DNA of 64,000 nt from Rhabdophis nuchalis (taxonomy: Eukaryota; Chordata; Lepidosauria; Squamata; Natricidae). Location: positions 67,396,605 through 67,460,604 of the forward strand of contig CM077643.1 in assembly GCA_039707465.1 (NCBI GenBank), read 5' to 3'. Within the stretch, counting starts at the first letter, position 1; each line of letters begins with the position of its first letter. Shown one piece after another: positions 35,965 to 47,948 of this stretch. Below the pieces are notes generated by a model. It saw only the letters and a program-made list of their open reading frames with translations. It had not been told where the DNA came from and did no database searches. The position numbers and the translations under genes were made by a program.

Positions 35965-38556
35965 ACCCACTTGGGTCTGTATCCTCACAATCATGTGAAT
36001 CAGAATACAAATGGGTGTGGAACCATCTTGGAACTGCTGAAAGGACTGTGTTGTAAACAGGAGATCAGTAGTGTCATATCCCTCCACCTCTGTGTAAGGA
36101 GGGTTGTACAATTTTAACATACATGGTAAATACACAGAAAGGAAAATGCATGGAAGAATTACAAATGCACAAGAAGAATTACATGAGATTTGCAAGACTA
36201 ATTGCAATTTTAATTCTATTTGTGAAGTTCAGTTAAACTTTATGAAAATGAGCCTAGCAGCCTCATTTTGGTAATAAGCCAACATTTCTGTACAATGTGA
36301 CAAGAAAAAAGGAAACCATCATCACTACTCAGATCTATTGAGAAGAAAATGATTGAAGTCTTGCAATTTAACAATTTCATGAGTGAGACTTTCCTTTAAT
36401 CTTGAAGTGAGTTCTTTAATCTCCTAAGACTTTTTCAGTCTCCTGGTTTTTGTTTTGTTTTCTTCTTTGTTTGATAACTGGCAATGTCCATAAGACCACT
36501 TTGGGGCGGGGGGGCACTGCTCACAGCTTTTCCAAAATGTAACACATAGAGAGAGAGACTGATTCCACTCACCTTTGAAGTTTCACTTTTGGATTTAACA
36601 GGAGGGAGGAATTATAATCTTAAAACACATATAAACTAAATGTTCGTAGCCAAGGGTCTCTCCTTTTTAAAATTAGGAAAAACATGCTTAGCTTCATGAA
36701 CTTGGTAGAAAGAACTGTAGAGGTCACAGACCATTGTGGTGAATGAAATACAGCCTGAATGCTTTTGGTTGTTTATCCCTACCTCAAAAGAAAAAGAAAA
36801 AAAGAAATTAGCAATGTTTCCATTGAGCTTTAAATATGCCTGCAGAGAGAGTTTTCTTTACAGTAAATCAGCTCATTACCAAGCATAAGAGTTGTTTCAT
36901 TGGTGAAGATGAAATTACCCAGTGGCTTAAATGGAATTTATTCCAGTCATTGGATTGCTGAAGTCTTTCATCAGATGTAGTATGGTTGAGAAATGTTTCA
37001 TTTCAAATGGGAACCTATTCCTCTATTTCTATTCAGTTCAGGTTCTCAACTGCAGCTGGTTTGATTTTGCAGTCTGATCTACCCTACTTGTGCACACTAA
37101 CCCATGGCTGTATTTCTTACATACCTGTTCAGTAACTAACATGTTTAAAATAACTTATTTTTTCTCAAATATTACATTTTAAAAACTATCTCCTTGTGTG
37201 TTCTTTCATAGGAAATTGTTTGTTCAAGCAACACTGAATTACAAAGCAAAACAAAGGCAAGGCAAAGCTGGATGTTCAGAATAGACACACACATGCAGAG
37301 AGAAAGAGAAAGAGAGAAATTCCTGTTGTAGTTTTTAACTACCATAACAAAAAGAAAACAAAATCTAAATTCATAGGAATTGCGACTATGGAATTGTGAC
37401 TCATAGTAAGCAATGACCCAGACAGAGAATAACTGTCAACCCATTTTCTTGCCAACCTAAATTCACACATGCCAGTTGCACAGATTCCCCTTATGTAAAA
37501 ATGGGGTATTTGTCTTTATAACAGTTGGATAGTTTATAATAAGAATGTAATCAAAATGAATTTTTGCCAGGTATCCATCATCACTTTCTTTAGTGACATA
37601 ATGAACATTTTAGGGATTTGATTATTGTAAGGAAGGAAGGAAAAAAATGAAGTAATTATATCAATTATGACTATTTGCATTCTTTCTAATATTTCTAGTG
37701 GCATTTTTAAAATCATTTTGTAATCATTTAATACATGGATATCCTTTCTGTTTTGTGAATAATCCATAACCACTTGAACTAATTATCATGAGATATTATT
37801 TTTATACATTTGCAACATTCTTGTTCAGGAAATCCTATCTCTTTTCTTTTTTCTTTTTTGGTCCCACCAGCTTTGTCTCTGCATTTGGTGCCTGGGCAAT
37901 TTAACAGGGCAGGGTGGGAGAGGGGGGAAGCTTTTATTTTAATTGTAAGTCATTTTCTCTTTTCACTATAAGTTTCTCAGTTCCTCTCAAAACAATTACA
38001 GGAATGTAACTATCCGAAGAGCATTCACCAGTGAGTTGTCACTATGTGTTAAAGCAGGATTCTTGATTCTGTGAGTGACTGATAGGAAGAATAAGAAGCA
38101 GCACCAGAAATGTAATCATGTCACCTAGTGGGTGGGATGAAAAAGTAAGAGGGAAAAGAGAAGATAAAGGAATCAATCCATCTATCTCAGACTCATTTTT
38201 CTCCTGTTCTCTCATATATATCAATCACTGCAAAAGCAATACATTGGAACTGCAGTCCTTTGAATCTTTCTTTGGAAAGATTTAGATGAACGAGAACAAG
38301 CTAATACTGGATCAAGATAATAAAGAGGTTCTTTGATCCTTGTGTGGGGATTGGGATTCAATTTGTGCATCCATGCCAATAATCACAATTTGTTTCTTAG
38401 GAATAATTCCTTTAGCCTACCATATTCTGTCTCCAAATATTAGCAATGAACTGCTCTCTTAGTAGCAATGAACATGAATACTCCAAATACTATTAGTGGC
38501 AATGAACACAATCTGTCTATCTTGTGTTTGTGGTCATTTTAGAGACAAACCACATT
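35965..38556. other. 2.6 kb without a recognised gene
   Basis: Small simple runs (GA near 36550 and 37300, T-rich near 37840) only. It may be genuine unique sequence. Confidence 0.45.
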
Positions 38557-38669
38557 GAGAGTGTTGTGTCTGTGGCTTCACCGATAAAGGGCTCTCCTGA
38601 TTGGCTGAGTGTTTGACAGCAAGAGCAGGAGAATGGAGCATTATGATTGGTGACCTGTTTAACAGCTAG

Positions 38670-38678
38670 TATATAAAG
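38670..38678 (+). promoter_or_regulatory. TATA box of the solo LTR
   Basis: TATATAAAG sits about 26 bp downstream of an inverted CCAAT motif (TGATTGG). The expected start site would be near 38700. The sequence match is clear, but activity is unknown. Confidence 0.7.
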
Positions 38679-38749
38679 AGCTGTCAAATGGGTTTCCCTC
38701 TGTTGCTGGTTACTATATTGCCTCTAGTTGCTCTTAGCTGTTTACCCTA

Positions 38750-38755
38750 AATAAA
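38750..38755 (+). terminator. LTR polyadenylation signal
   Basis: AATAAA lies 80 bp downstream of the TATA box, which is typical spacing for a short R region. The following TTGGCTTT would hold the cleavage site. Confidence 0.65.
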
Positions 38756-38824
38756 AGGGTTTGGCTTTACAAATCTGCCTTGCCTCAGTCCTTGCCTGCC
38801 AGGTTCTCCCTACAGAACAGAGAG

Positions 38825-40267
38825 TTATATCATACTTAGAATATGGTTGGCCTGCTTTCTGTAGGGATACAGAAGAGTGGCTTTTGAAGAGTGGCCAGAA
38901 ACTTCCGTTGGCTGGGACATGTTATGCTGACCATTTAAGTATGATTCTAACTGTTAATTCTAACTGTCAAACCTTAAATAGCTCAAATCCTGGTTAGCTG
39001 AGCAAAGTCACTGTAAACTAGCTCAGGTATTAAGATCTCAAAGAGGGGTGATCCACTGGTCAAAGAGGGGTGATCCATTGGTGATCTACTTCATTTAGGA
39101 GAAGGAAGATGTCTTCTCCTAAATGAAAGTAGTCTTGCTCTAGAGCTACGATCCATCCCCACCTTCTCATTGTCTTGGAATGAACATCCAACAATTTGGC
39201 CTTTTAAAATAATATTTTGTGATGTACTGTATTCCACTTATGCTTTACAATATTATCTTTGCATGTGGTTAACACTTTATTTTCCCCTCCTTACAGATTT
39301 GGGTAAACTACTATAACATTTGTTAAAAGGCAGTACATATCTAAATATGGGTATAAATGATAGATACCATTAAACAAGTATTTCTGGCTCAATGCTCAGG
39401 AAGCTTACAGAAGAGCATTTTCCTCTTCAAAAGAACATGGTGGTAATTGGTGTGTGCCTATGCTTGTTTTATTTTTAAGTTACTTTCCTACCCTTAAACT
39501 CTAGTTTCTGCTCTTATCCCCATCCTTAAAACATACAGAACAGAAAAAAAAAATGAAACATTTTATCCATATTTTTCCCATGGCTGTCAACTCTGCAAAG
39601 GGTGGAGAGACTGATTTGTAATTCCTGTAATTCTTTCAAACATTGTCCACTTCTACTTTAGTTAAAGCTGAAGGGAATTCAAACATGAATCTGGTGGATT
39701 CATTAAGAGGTCCTTTTTCTACTCTGAAAGTACCATTTTAGGTTGTTGCTCAAAGTGCTCAATTTCTTTCCCCATTCAAGCATGCTAATAATTGGCTGCA
39801 TTTTTCCTATCACCCTAACAAGAAGTATATTTTATTTAACTACAAAGCTGTTGGTATTTCAATGTTCTAACTATCTGCTTAAACAAAGAAAGAAATGTGA
39901 GTGGCAAAAGTTATTAATTTGCTCTTAGGTAATGAACGTCTGGACAAAGTATGCTACAAAACCATAGGGTCACATACATGGCATGACCTGCTACTAACTC
40001 ACCATGTGACTCTCTATAAGCAAACATCAGTTTCACATTATTCACATATACTGAATATACCTATGTATATGAATAGTAATGCAGATACTGGCAATTAAGC
40101 CTAAATGCATTGTCTATAGTAGTTTATATAAAAATGAAGTACGACAGATGGCATCCACAATATGTAAGTGATTTGAGGTAATTCTCTGTAATTCTTCATT
40201 CCCATGTTCTCTAAATCTGTTCTTATGAGCTCACCGAAATTCTCATGGAAGGAGTGGGACATTCTTG
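38825..40267. other. Sequence without a recognised gene
   Basis: It holds a 22-bp tandem pair and a hairpin (39039-39133, listed separately). Nothing else was recognised. Confidence 0.45.
39039..39133. repeat. Tandem 22-mer followed by a 20-bp hairpin
   Basis: CAAAGAGGGGTGATCCACTG and its near copy occur back to back at 39039 and 39061. They are followed by CTACTTCATTTAGGAGAAGG, a short loop and TCTTCTCCTAAATGAAAGTA, which pair with one bulge. Confidence 0.8.
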
Positions 40268-40281
40268 TACATATTTAGTTA

Positions 40282-40636
40282 AAGTAAAGGTAAAGGTTCC
40301 TCTCGTACATATGTGCTACTTGTTCCCAACCCTAGGCGGTGGTGCTCAACTCCGTTTCAAAGCTGAAGAGTCAGTGCTGTCTGAAGAAGTCTCCATGGTC
40401 ATATGGCCAGCATGACTAAATGCCGAGGTGCACGGAATGCTGTTACCTTCCCACCAAAGATGGTTCCTGTTTTTTCTACTTGCATTTTTACATGCTTTCA
40501 AACTGCTAGGTTGGCAGAAGCTGGGACAAGTAATGGGAGCTCACTCAGTTACATAGTGCTAGGAATTCAAACTGCCAACCTGCCAACCTTTCTGATCGAC
40601 AAGCTCAGCATCTTAGCTACTGAGTCATTGCATCCC
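40282..40636 (-). mobile_element. Sauria-type SINE with perfect 14-bp target duplication
   Basis: On the minus strand the tRNA-like head carries an A box near 40625 (ATGACTCAGTAGCTAAGATG) and a B-box-like AGTTTGAATTCC near 40570. The tail holds AGGGTTGGGAACAAGTAGCA and ends in ACCTTTACCTTTACTT. The tail is BovB-like, so the RTE/BovB machinery probably moved it. TACATATTTAGTTA flanks both sides exactly (40268-40281 and 40637-40650). Confidence 0.9.
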
Positions 40637-40650
40637 TACATATTTAGTTA

Positions 40651-41599
40651 GGAGGTGACTAATAGATGCCCTGTTCTCCATTGCATAGTCATCTCTCAGC
40701 TGTCTGTAAAAATCTTACTTTCTCTACTTTCATTAAACTACAAAAGGTCTCATGAAGAGTACACTAATAAGGTTTTGATACCAGGTCAGTTAATGATCTT
40801 GATTTGATCCATTTTATCATAGCTGGTATTGCTCTATTTATGTTCTACATATTGATTCGTTATATGCTTTTAATCTGTTTTAATGTACTCTGAAATCTTG
40901 AAGGCCTAGCCTAGGAATTTCATTAAAGACAGGGTGTAAATCAAAAATCAGTAGCACTTGTGTAAGAGTACATTTAAATAGGGAAAAAAATGAATGTCAA
41001 TTTAGATTATGGGTGCACAGGCATATCTATAAAACATTGTTTTAGGAAATACGATGTTTATTTTATCATAAAACATTAAGTGCTGAGAACATAATCAATT
41101 TTGAATGTCATATCACACTAATTTATTGCCTTAAAACATAGGATAGATACATAGTGCAACAGTATTGATGAATTTACGATTTAATTGTTTATGTACTTCA
41201 TACTTACTTTCTAATGTGAAATTTTAATTTGATCCCAGGTTTTTTGTTTTCCTCACAGAAATCACACAAGTAAAACATTTAGTCCTCCTGCATATTCAGC
41301 AGAGGAAATTAATATGTTACTATGACTAAAAAGTCAGAGAAGTGAAAGGAAATGGAAATAAGTTAATTATATTAATAAATGAACAATACATATTAAGAGG
41401 AATTATATAATAGACGATGGATTGTTGGAATAGCTTCGTAATGGCTGTCTCTTTCCCCAACTAAATTCCAGGATTCTACCTGGACAAACTCTAGGAAGCT
41501 TTAAATGACTTCATTAAACCCTGATTAGTAAAAATAATAATGGACTGGTAAGAGCTCCAAACGTTCCCTAGCTTAAAGGGGAATTCATTAAAATAACAA
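40651..41599. other. Sequence without a recognised gene
   Basis: No supported structure. Confidence 0.45.
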
Positions 41600-42320
41600 A
41601 TGTTATTCAATGTGAGCTGATTGACATTGGTGTCAAAAATCCTAACTGTTCATTCAAACTAATGAGATCAGAACCAATACTGGCTGATGAAAAAAGAGAG
41701 ATCTTGAAGTAGCAGTAAACAGCTCAATGAAGCTGTCAAGATCCCTTGTAAAAATGGCCAAAAGGAATAAGACATTATATTGACAATAAAGATGCTAATA
41801 TCAAAATGCCTTTATGAAAATCAATGCTACAACCACATCTGGAGTACAGTGTACAGTTTTGATTGCTGTACCTCAAAAAGGGTATAATGAAACTAGAGAA
41901 GGTTCAGAGGAGAGTAGTAAGAGGAACAAGAGACTGGAACAGTTTCCTCATGAGGAAAGGCAGTAACTTTTGGGGCTTTTTAGGCTAGAATGGGGAGAGG
42001 ATTGAAGGTAGAAAACTACTGTATGCATGATGTGGACAAAGTGGAGAAAAATAAAGGTTGCAGGAATTGGATATATCTAACTTAATGAAAAGAAGGGCTA
42101 GATGAGACGTAATAGCCTTCTTTCAATATCTAAGAAATTGCCACAGAGGAAGGAGCCTACATATTCTCCAAAGCACTGAAGGACAAGAAGCAGTGAATGG
42201 AAACTAATCAAGGAGAAATCCAACCTAGAAATAAGGTACAGGGTCCTCTGCTTGTGAAGGGGATTGAACTAGAAGACCTCCAAGACCACTTACAACTCTG
42301 TTATTCTGTTATTCCCCCCG
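41600..42320 (+). mobile_element. Two joined, decayed CR1 LINE fragments
   Basis: The first part (about 41640-42000) translates in pieces like an L3/CR1 C-terminus: CYNHIWSTVYSFDCC, then KLEKVQRRVVRGT. The second (about 42060-42320) belongs to the other CR1 subfamily (LDISNLMKRRAR, CHRGRS) and ends in ACTAGAAGACCTCCAAGACC and ACTTACAACTCTGTTATTC. The junction near 42060 suggests insertion of one into the other. Confidence 0.7.
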
Positions 42321-43729
42321 CCCCCCCAAGATACTATAACCAAAGTTCACACTATAAAATTGAATCCTGGAAAAATCAAGACAACTGAAATATTTTATAT
42401 GCAATGCATAATTAAATTTTGCAGTCCAATAACATGAGATATGGTGCTGTCCACCAACTTGACTGGCTTCAAAATGGCTTGGACCAATTCATGGAAGTCA
42501 CAGAGATCAATAGATATTAACTTTGATAAAAGCCGGATTGCCTCTGAAGGCCATCTGCTGGGAAACTGCCCATTTGATTGGCTACTGTGAGAACATTTGC
42601 TTAACCAAATAGGTCAAAGATCTTATCCTTTGTGCCCTTATGTCTGGTGAATCTCAGAAATTATCTTATTTTATATTATATTTTAAAATTATCTCTAAAT
42701 ATTCTCTTTTCACGTACTTGTCAGAGATGTCTTTTTTCCTGCAAAGTTAATCCTTAATTTACAATTATAATTGGGACTGGAATCTTGATCATTGAGCAAA
42801 ACAGTCATTAGGTGAGACTCCCTTGTGATTACTTTTCTCACAAACTACAATCCTGGCAATTCCTATCATTCCTATCATTAAGCAGTCTCCAGGGTCATTT
42901 AGCAGAGTACCAGGTAAGAAGCATCGGTGTCTCTGGGGATGGAAGAGACACTGGGAGGCTCCATTCAGGAGCTGAAAATCCTCCCTGCTACAATCCAGAT
43001 AGGCAATTTAAAGAACCTTTTATGGTACGCATCAAAATCCTTTTCATACATGTTTTCTCCTTTTCTTAAAAAAACCTTCGAAAAATATATTTTTTCAAAT
43101 AAAATATATGCAGTCTACTCATTGGCTTGAAAATCCATTTCTGTGGCTTGTACTGCTTAGAAGTGCAGTAGAAAAATCTGGATAAATGAAAAACCAAAAG
43201 ATAATTACATTCTAATCAGCATGTTAGTCCAGGAAGTGTAAATCAGGATAATTCATTTAAAAAGTTAGACCAAACAAAATTCTCAACATCCTTACTGCAG
43301 ACGAGGAAAACCTCAGACAAATCTTATTGTAAACCTCAGCTAATTCTTTTGACATGTTAAAAAGCAAACAGGCTCCTTCTTAGTCCATGTGAACTCGGGC
43401 AGGCATTAGGAAGTGAGCATAATGAAGATTACTGTAGGAAAGAACCTGCTGAGGATTCCGCTGGTTTGAATTGTGTTGCTCACTTTGCCTTCACAAAACT
43501 TGGAATGGTAGCCATTCTGAGAGTTAAACTGATAGACTAGGATATCAGTTCTGCTAATAGTATTTAAATATCATTGATCAAGAACAGACAAGTTTGCATA
43601 TCAGTCAGAGGTTGTAATAAAGTGGATTTACATAAATCAACAACACATATGTGGTATACATAGCCAGGGAAGTCTACAATGCTTTTAAACCCCAAAGTAG
43701 TTCTGGCAGCCTAAGATTGCTAGTTCATT
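42321..43729. other. Sequence without a recognised gene
   Basis: A weak match to the 9600-9977 repeat family lies near 42745-42840. No gene was seen. Confidence 0.4.
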
Positions 43730-44097
43730 TTGTTCACACATGTGTGCTGTTCATGGTACACCATAGGGGGAGAACTAGCTTTGCATCAGCTGGTTAGCAT
43801 CATTTGGAGGATGTTGGGTTATCTGGGCTTTCTTCTGCTTACCTTGTCATACATCAAGCTAGGTCTGATGAGAGGTTTCACTTCTGCATAGAACCCTGAT
43901 AGCTTTTCCCACCAGAGTGGTACCTATTTATCTACTTGCAGTTTACATGCTTACAAACTAATAGGTGGGCAGGAGCTAGGGGCAAAGATGGGAGCTCATT
44001 CTGTCATGCAGTTCTGTGGGCTGTAATCTCCAGAGTGCTGCCTATCTTTGGCAGACTAATCCAGCAACTTTAAGGTGCTGTGCCACCATGCCCCCCC
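43730..44097 (-). mobile_element. Sauria-type SINE, diverged
   Basis: It shares with the 40282-40636 copy the words CACATGTGTGCTGTTCATGG, TCCCACCAGAGTGGTACCTA, CTACTTGCAGTTTACATGC, CAGGAGCTAGGGGCAAAG and TGGGAGCTCATTC, in the same order. Its head is rich in changes, and no target duplication was found. It ends at a C10 run. Confidence 0.65.
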
Positions 44098-44767
44098 CCC
44101 CAGTTATAACAACAATGATTATAGCTTTCTATAGTAACAACACTTTTTCTTTTATATAAAACCTATCTTTTCCTTCTTTATATTCAGCCATAGCAGAATG
44201 TTGCTAATAGCTTCCAAGTTAACTTTTAAAAAATAGTTTTCAAGATGATCGACATGCTTATGTTGCTTTCATTGGAAAGAGATCACTTCTTTTCTTTCAA
44301 AAACATTTTTTTGCATTTTTCTTAAGTACATTCTACTTTTGTGGTTGTTTGGGCTTTCTGGCTGTAACCCAATCAATTGCATTTAAAAAATCTTTGTATT
44401 TAATTTTGTAATAACCATTAGTTAATTTAAACAACTCCATCATATCATTGCTTAATCATCTGAGACTTTCCTCCTGGCAATAGTGTATATGGCTAATGGT
44501 CAAAAAGGTATTGCCAGCCAACAAAATAACTGTCAGAGACAGAAAGCTATGGTTTGTAAAAGTCTATATATTATTTTGTATGAAGTCAGAGTTTTGCTTG
44601 TAAAACTTCAACCATAAAAAGCTGATATATAACTTCAGTTATGAAAGCATTTACCTTTTATTCATGAATAGACTTACAAGGCACAAATGCTTCTGATTCT
44701 GTTCTGAAAGTTCAGATGAATAATGGTTTTTGTGATATCCCTTCTCTTTTTACAGAGATCTCAAACA
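44098..44767. other. Sequence without a recognised gene
   Basis: No supported structure. Confidence 0.45.
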
Positions 44768-45404
44768 AGTTATTTATTTTTTATTTTATTTATTAAATTT
44801 ATTCACTGTCCGTCTCACTTCTGTGACTCTGAACTCTGGTTTGTTGATCACGATGTTGGACAGGTTCACATCTCTTTGAATTACTGACAATTTACTGTGG
44901 AGATGCTCCAGTGCTTGAACAATAGACATAGCTATTTTTCCCAGGATATCTTCAGCAATTGTCTTCCTCTTCTCCAGTACTTTCTTATAAAATTAATCCA
45001 GAGACATAGCCATCACTTCCACGCAGATCCAGATATCAGCCTCTCTGAAAAGAGCTCCATAATAAGTGACCATGTAGAAGTAGTCGACTGTCTTCATGGA
45101 AACATTCAGTCTCTTCCCCTCCTGGATATTCACAGTGGCTCAGATTCTCATCATAGCCATGAACATGTCACTCTTCACATGATGCACTTTCTACACCATC
45201 CTGTAAGCATCTCTCCCTAGTTCAGAGATGCTCACCAAGTTGTCAGGCTTAGCTTCAAAGTTCTTTTCTCCAGTGGTGATAAAAGTCCTGGAATCCAAAT
45301 TCATTGGAGGTGTTGGTGGAACCGGTGATTGTTTATTAACCAACGGCATTATTAAAATGGTGGTCTTTTCTTCTTTGTTCTGACTTTGTGCTTTTCCAAG
45401 GATG
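44768..45404 (-). pseudogene. MAP2K3: Processed pseudogene of a MAP2K3-like MAP kinase kinase
   Basis: The minus strand encodes, without introns, the N-terminus and the first half of a dual-specificity MAP kinase kinase. NLDSRTFITTGEKNFEA (about 45300) leads into SISELGRDAYRMV, the glycine-rich loop with the second glycine lost. TVDYFYMVTYYGALFREADI, then EDILGKIAMSIVQALEHLHS and KLSVIQRDVNLSNIVIN follow, the last being the catalytic loop. In the living enzyme that loop is HRD..K; here H is Q and K is N. In-frame stops lie after RMV, at MRI* and after SLD. The sequence fits MAP2K3 better than MAP2K6 (LDSRTFIT and DNLVSISELG). It stops soon after the catalytic loop at a TAAATTTAATAAATAAAA tail, so the copy is 3'-truncated or chimeric with an L2-type tail. 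Confidence 0.85.
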
Positions 45405-45642
45405 GTGGCACAGTGATTAGTGTGCATTACTGCAGGCTACTTCTGCTGATCACCGGCTGCCAGCAGTTTGGCAGATCAAATCTCACCAGGCTCCAGGTTG
45501 ACTCAGCCTTTGATCCTTCTGAGGTTGGCAAGATGAGGACCCAGATTGTTGGGGGCAATATGCTGCTCTGTAAACTGCTTAGAGAGGGCTGTAAAGCACT
45601 ATGAAGCAGTATATATGTCTAAATTCTATTGCTATTGCTATC
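45401..45642 (+). mobile_element. tRNA-derived SINE, best preserved copy
   Basis: A box GGTGGCACAGTGATTAGTGT at 45404 and B-box-like GCAGATCAAATCTC near 45470. The core is TTCTGAGGTTGGCAAGATGA and GGACCCAGATTGTTGGGGGC, and the tail is ATTCTATTGCTATTGCTAT. It lies at the 5' edge of the MAP2K3-like pseudogene, and sequence past it (45643-45680, AAAAAACAAGATCCCAAAGG on the minus strand) could be more of that retrocopy. Confidence 0.85.
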
Positions 45643-46892
45643 CTTTGGGATCTTGTTTTTTGTTCATGCTGATTTCTCAGAAGTGATGGAACCAGCAAAC
45701 TGCACATGCCTTGTAGGGGTGACTCTCTTTTTTTTATAAGTTATATATAGATTATGAGTTATATCTATAGATTATGACTATTAGAACTGTCATGTATAGA
45801 TTCAAGAGTTTAAAAAAAGATATATTCAGTGGTCAGCCCCTCTGGTATTAAAACCTTGAAGTAGAAATTGAGTTCCCTACATTAATGGTTCTTCAGAGTG
45901 GGATATGATACCGTGATAATCACAAGGAGCTTGGGATGGTATATTAAGAAAATATAAAGCTGATGAGCAAATATGAATCAAGGTTGCACAAGTGAAGCAA
46001 GGAAAAGAGGATGGTGTGAGTTTTGAAAAATAGCTAAAACCATGCACCGAGGCTTCTGTCAAAAGCATTCATCATTCACACAGAGTTTCCACTGTCTTGT
46101 TAGTGACTTCTAACATGTGGTTTCTAAAATATCTGCAATAGTGTAGTGTTTGTAATCTTCCATATTTTTACTTATTGTTTTAAGTTTTTAAACTTTCAAA
46201 TGGTTTTATATGGTGAAATATAGAAGAGGTAAAGACGACCGATTTGCTAGTTGTTTATTGAGTTTATTTCTATGTTTGTTTAACTTATATGCTGTCACTC
46301 TAATTGATAAGGCAACTGTACATAAAAACAAGCCTGAGTCAAGGATAAAATTTCTCTTTCATTTAATATGTTGAGTATTTATCTCTTGCTTGTCTATAAT
46401 CCCATTGAATACAGTACTTTTGATATTAATGGGAAACATAGATACTTACACCTGCTGCCTGAAAATGCTATGAAACTAAATCAAGAAACAATGTAGCTCA
46501 GCATATCAGCATTATTAGAAGGGTCATTTAGACATTACCAACAATGGTGGTTATACAACTGCATTTATAGCACATAAGCTGACACACTTTGCATAAAGAT
46601 TATGCAAAGATCCCAAGAGGTGCTTCACTTCAATAAAAGTTTTACAAATCAGATCCTCCTCCTTTTAAAAGTGATGTGAATTGGCCATGTTGCTTCAATT
46701 GATGGAGTCTAAAGTTTTGATAGCCAGAAAAAACCTCTGTGTTTGTGCAATGGAAAAGCCTATTCAGGCCAAAAAAATTACTGAACTCAACAATAAGAAT
46801 CATCTCACTTCCACAGCAGATACTATCTGGTCCTTAACACTGCGCCAGATATAGATGAACTTAGAAATAATTGTCATTTAAATACAATAATA
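45643..46892. other. Sequence without a recognised gene
   Basis: The first 40 bp may be a displaced 5' end of the pseudogene. The rest shows no supported structure. Confidence 0.4.
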
Positions 46893-47470
46893 CAATAGCA
46901 GAGTTGGAAGGGACCTTGTAGGTCTTCTAGTCCAACCCCCTGCATGGGCAGGAACCTTATACCATTTCAGACAAATGGCTGTCTAACATCTTTTTGAAGA
47001 CTTCCAGGGTTGGGGCATTCACAACTGCTGGAGGCAAGCTGTTCCAGAGGTTAATTGTTCTTACTGTTAGGAAATTTCTCCTTAGTTCTAAGTTGCTTCT
47101 CTCCTTGGTTAGTTTCCACCCATTGCTCCTTGTCCTGCCCCCAGGTGCCTTGGAGAAAAGTTTGACTCCCTCTTCTTTGTGGCACCCTCTGAGATATCGG
47201 AACACTGCTATCATGTCTCCCCTGGTCCTTCTCTTCATCAAACTAGACATACCCAGCTCCTGCAGCCGTTCTTCATATGTCTTAGTCTCCAGTCCTCTAA
47301 TCATCTTGGTTGCTCTTCTTTGCACTCTTTCCAGAGTCTCCACGTCTTTTCTACATCGTGGCGACCAAAACTGTATGCAGTATTCCAAGTGTGGCCTTAC
47401 CAAGGCACTATACAGTGGCATTAACACTTCACGCGATCTAGATTCTATCCCTCTGTTGGGATATACAAAC
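46893..47470 (-). mobile_element. CR1 LINE 3' end, well preserved
   Basis: A minus-strand frame of about 160 residues stays open: PLYSALVRPHLEYCIQFWSP, then RVQRRATKMIRGLE, SSLMKRRTRGDMIAVFRYLR, LWNSLPPAVVNAPTLEVFKK, and the stop after HLSEMV. The 3' UTR ends GGTCCCTTCCAACTCTGCTA with a TTGTATTATTGTATTT tail. It is 5'-truncated near 47470 and lacks the catalytic palm and the endonuclease. The closest relative in the window is 58706-59253. Confidence 0.9.
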
Positions 47471-47948
47471 ATAGTATAACTCACTACAATGTGGAAGATC
47501 ATGATCTATGCACCTTTTTGTCCTTCTAGTTTGGCACTAATGGTAAATGGACCATTTCAAAACACTACTCCCTTCTTCTCTGTTTCTTTATTAGCTTATC
47601 TACACAATCTTTAAACTACAGTGTTAAATAGACCTTCATATTGAGGATTATTCTTTTCATGGAACAGCATAACCAACCTACATCTCAATTGTACATGGTA
47701 AAAACTTGAGTTTCCAAATAAACCAACGAAGGGGGTAAAATATGAACGATTGAGTGTTTTATATTTGCATATATACATATATAATTTTTTGCTGATAAAT
47801 AAATGAAGGGAGACCAGTATAGATCTATTTCAAGCTATTTAGCTCTCATCAGCTAGCCATACCCTTACTGGGATTTGGGCTATTTTACATGAATAACTTC
47901 TGAGCCACAAGCTCTCCTCCCTTATCATATGAGCCAGGGGAATGATTA
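47471..47948. other. Sequence without a recognised gene
   Basis: No supported structure. Confidence 0.45.

Larger units (their letters stand above)
38562..38819 (+). mobile_element. Solo LTR with perfect 5-bp target duplication
   Basis: The 258-bp element starts TGTTGTGTC and ends CTACAGAACA (TGTT/AACA inverted ends). GAGAG flanks both sides exactly (38557-38561 and 38820-38824). Inside are two inverted CCAAT motifs (TGATTGG near 38600 and 38644), a TATA box and an AATAAA signal in the right order for U3-R-U5. No internal retroviral sequence is present, so recombination between two LTRs probably removed it. Confidence 0.85.

Noticed and set aside
46994..47479. 161-residue plus-strand frame
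   Set aside because: Antisense shadow of the CR1 ORF2 end on the minus strand.
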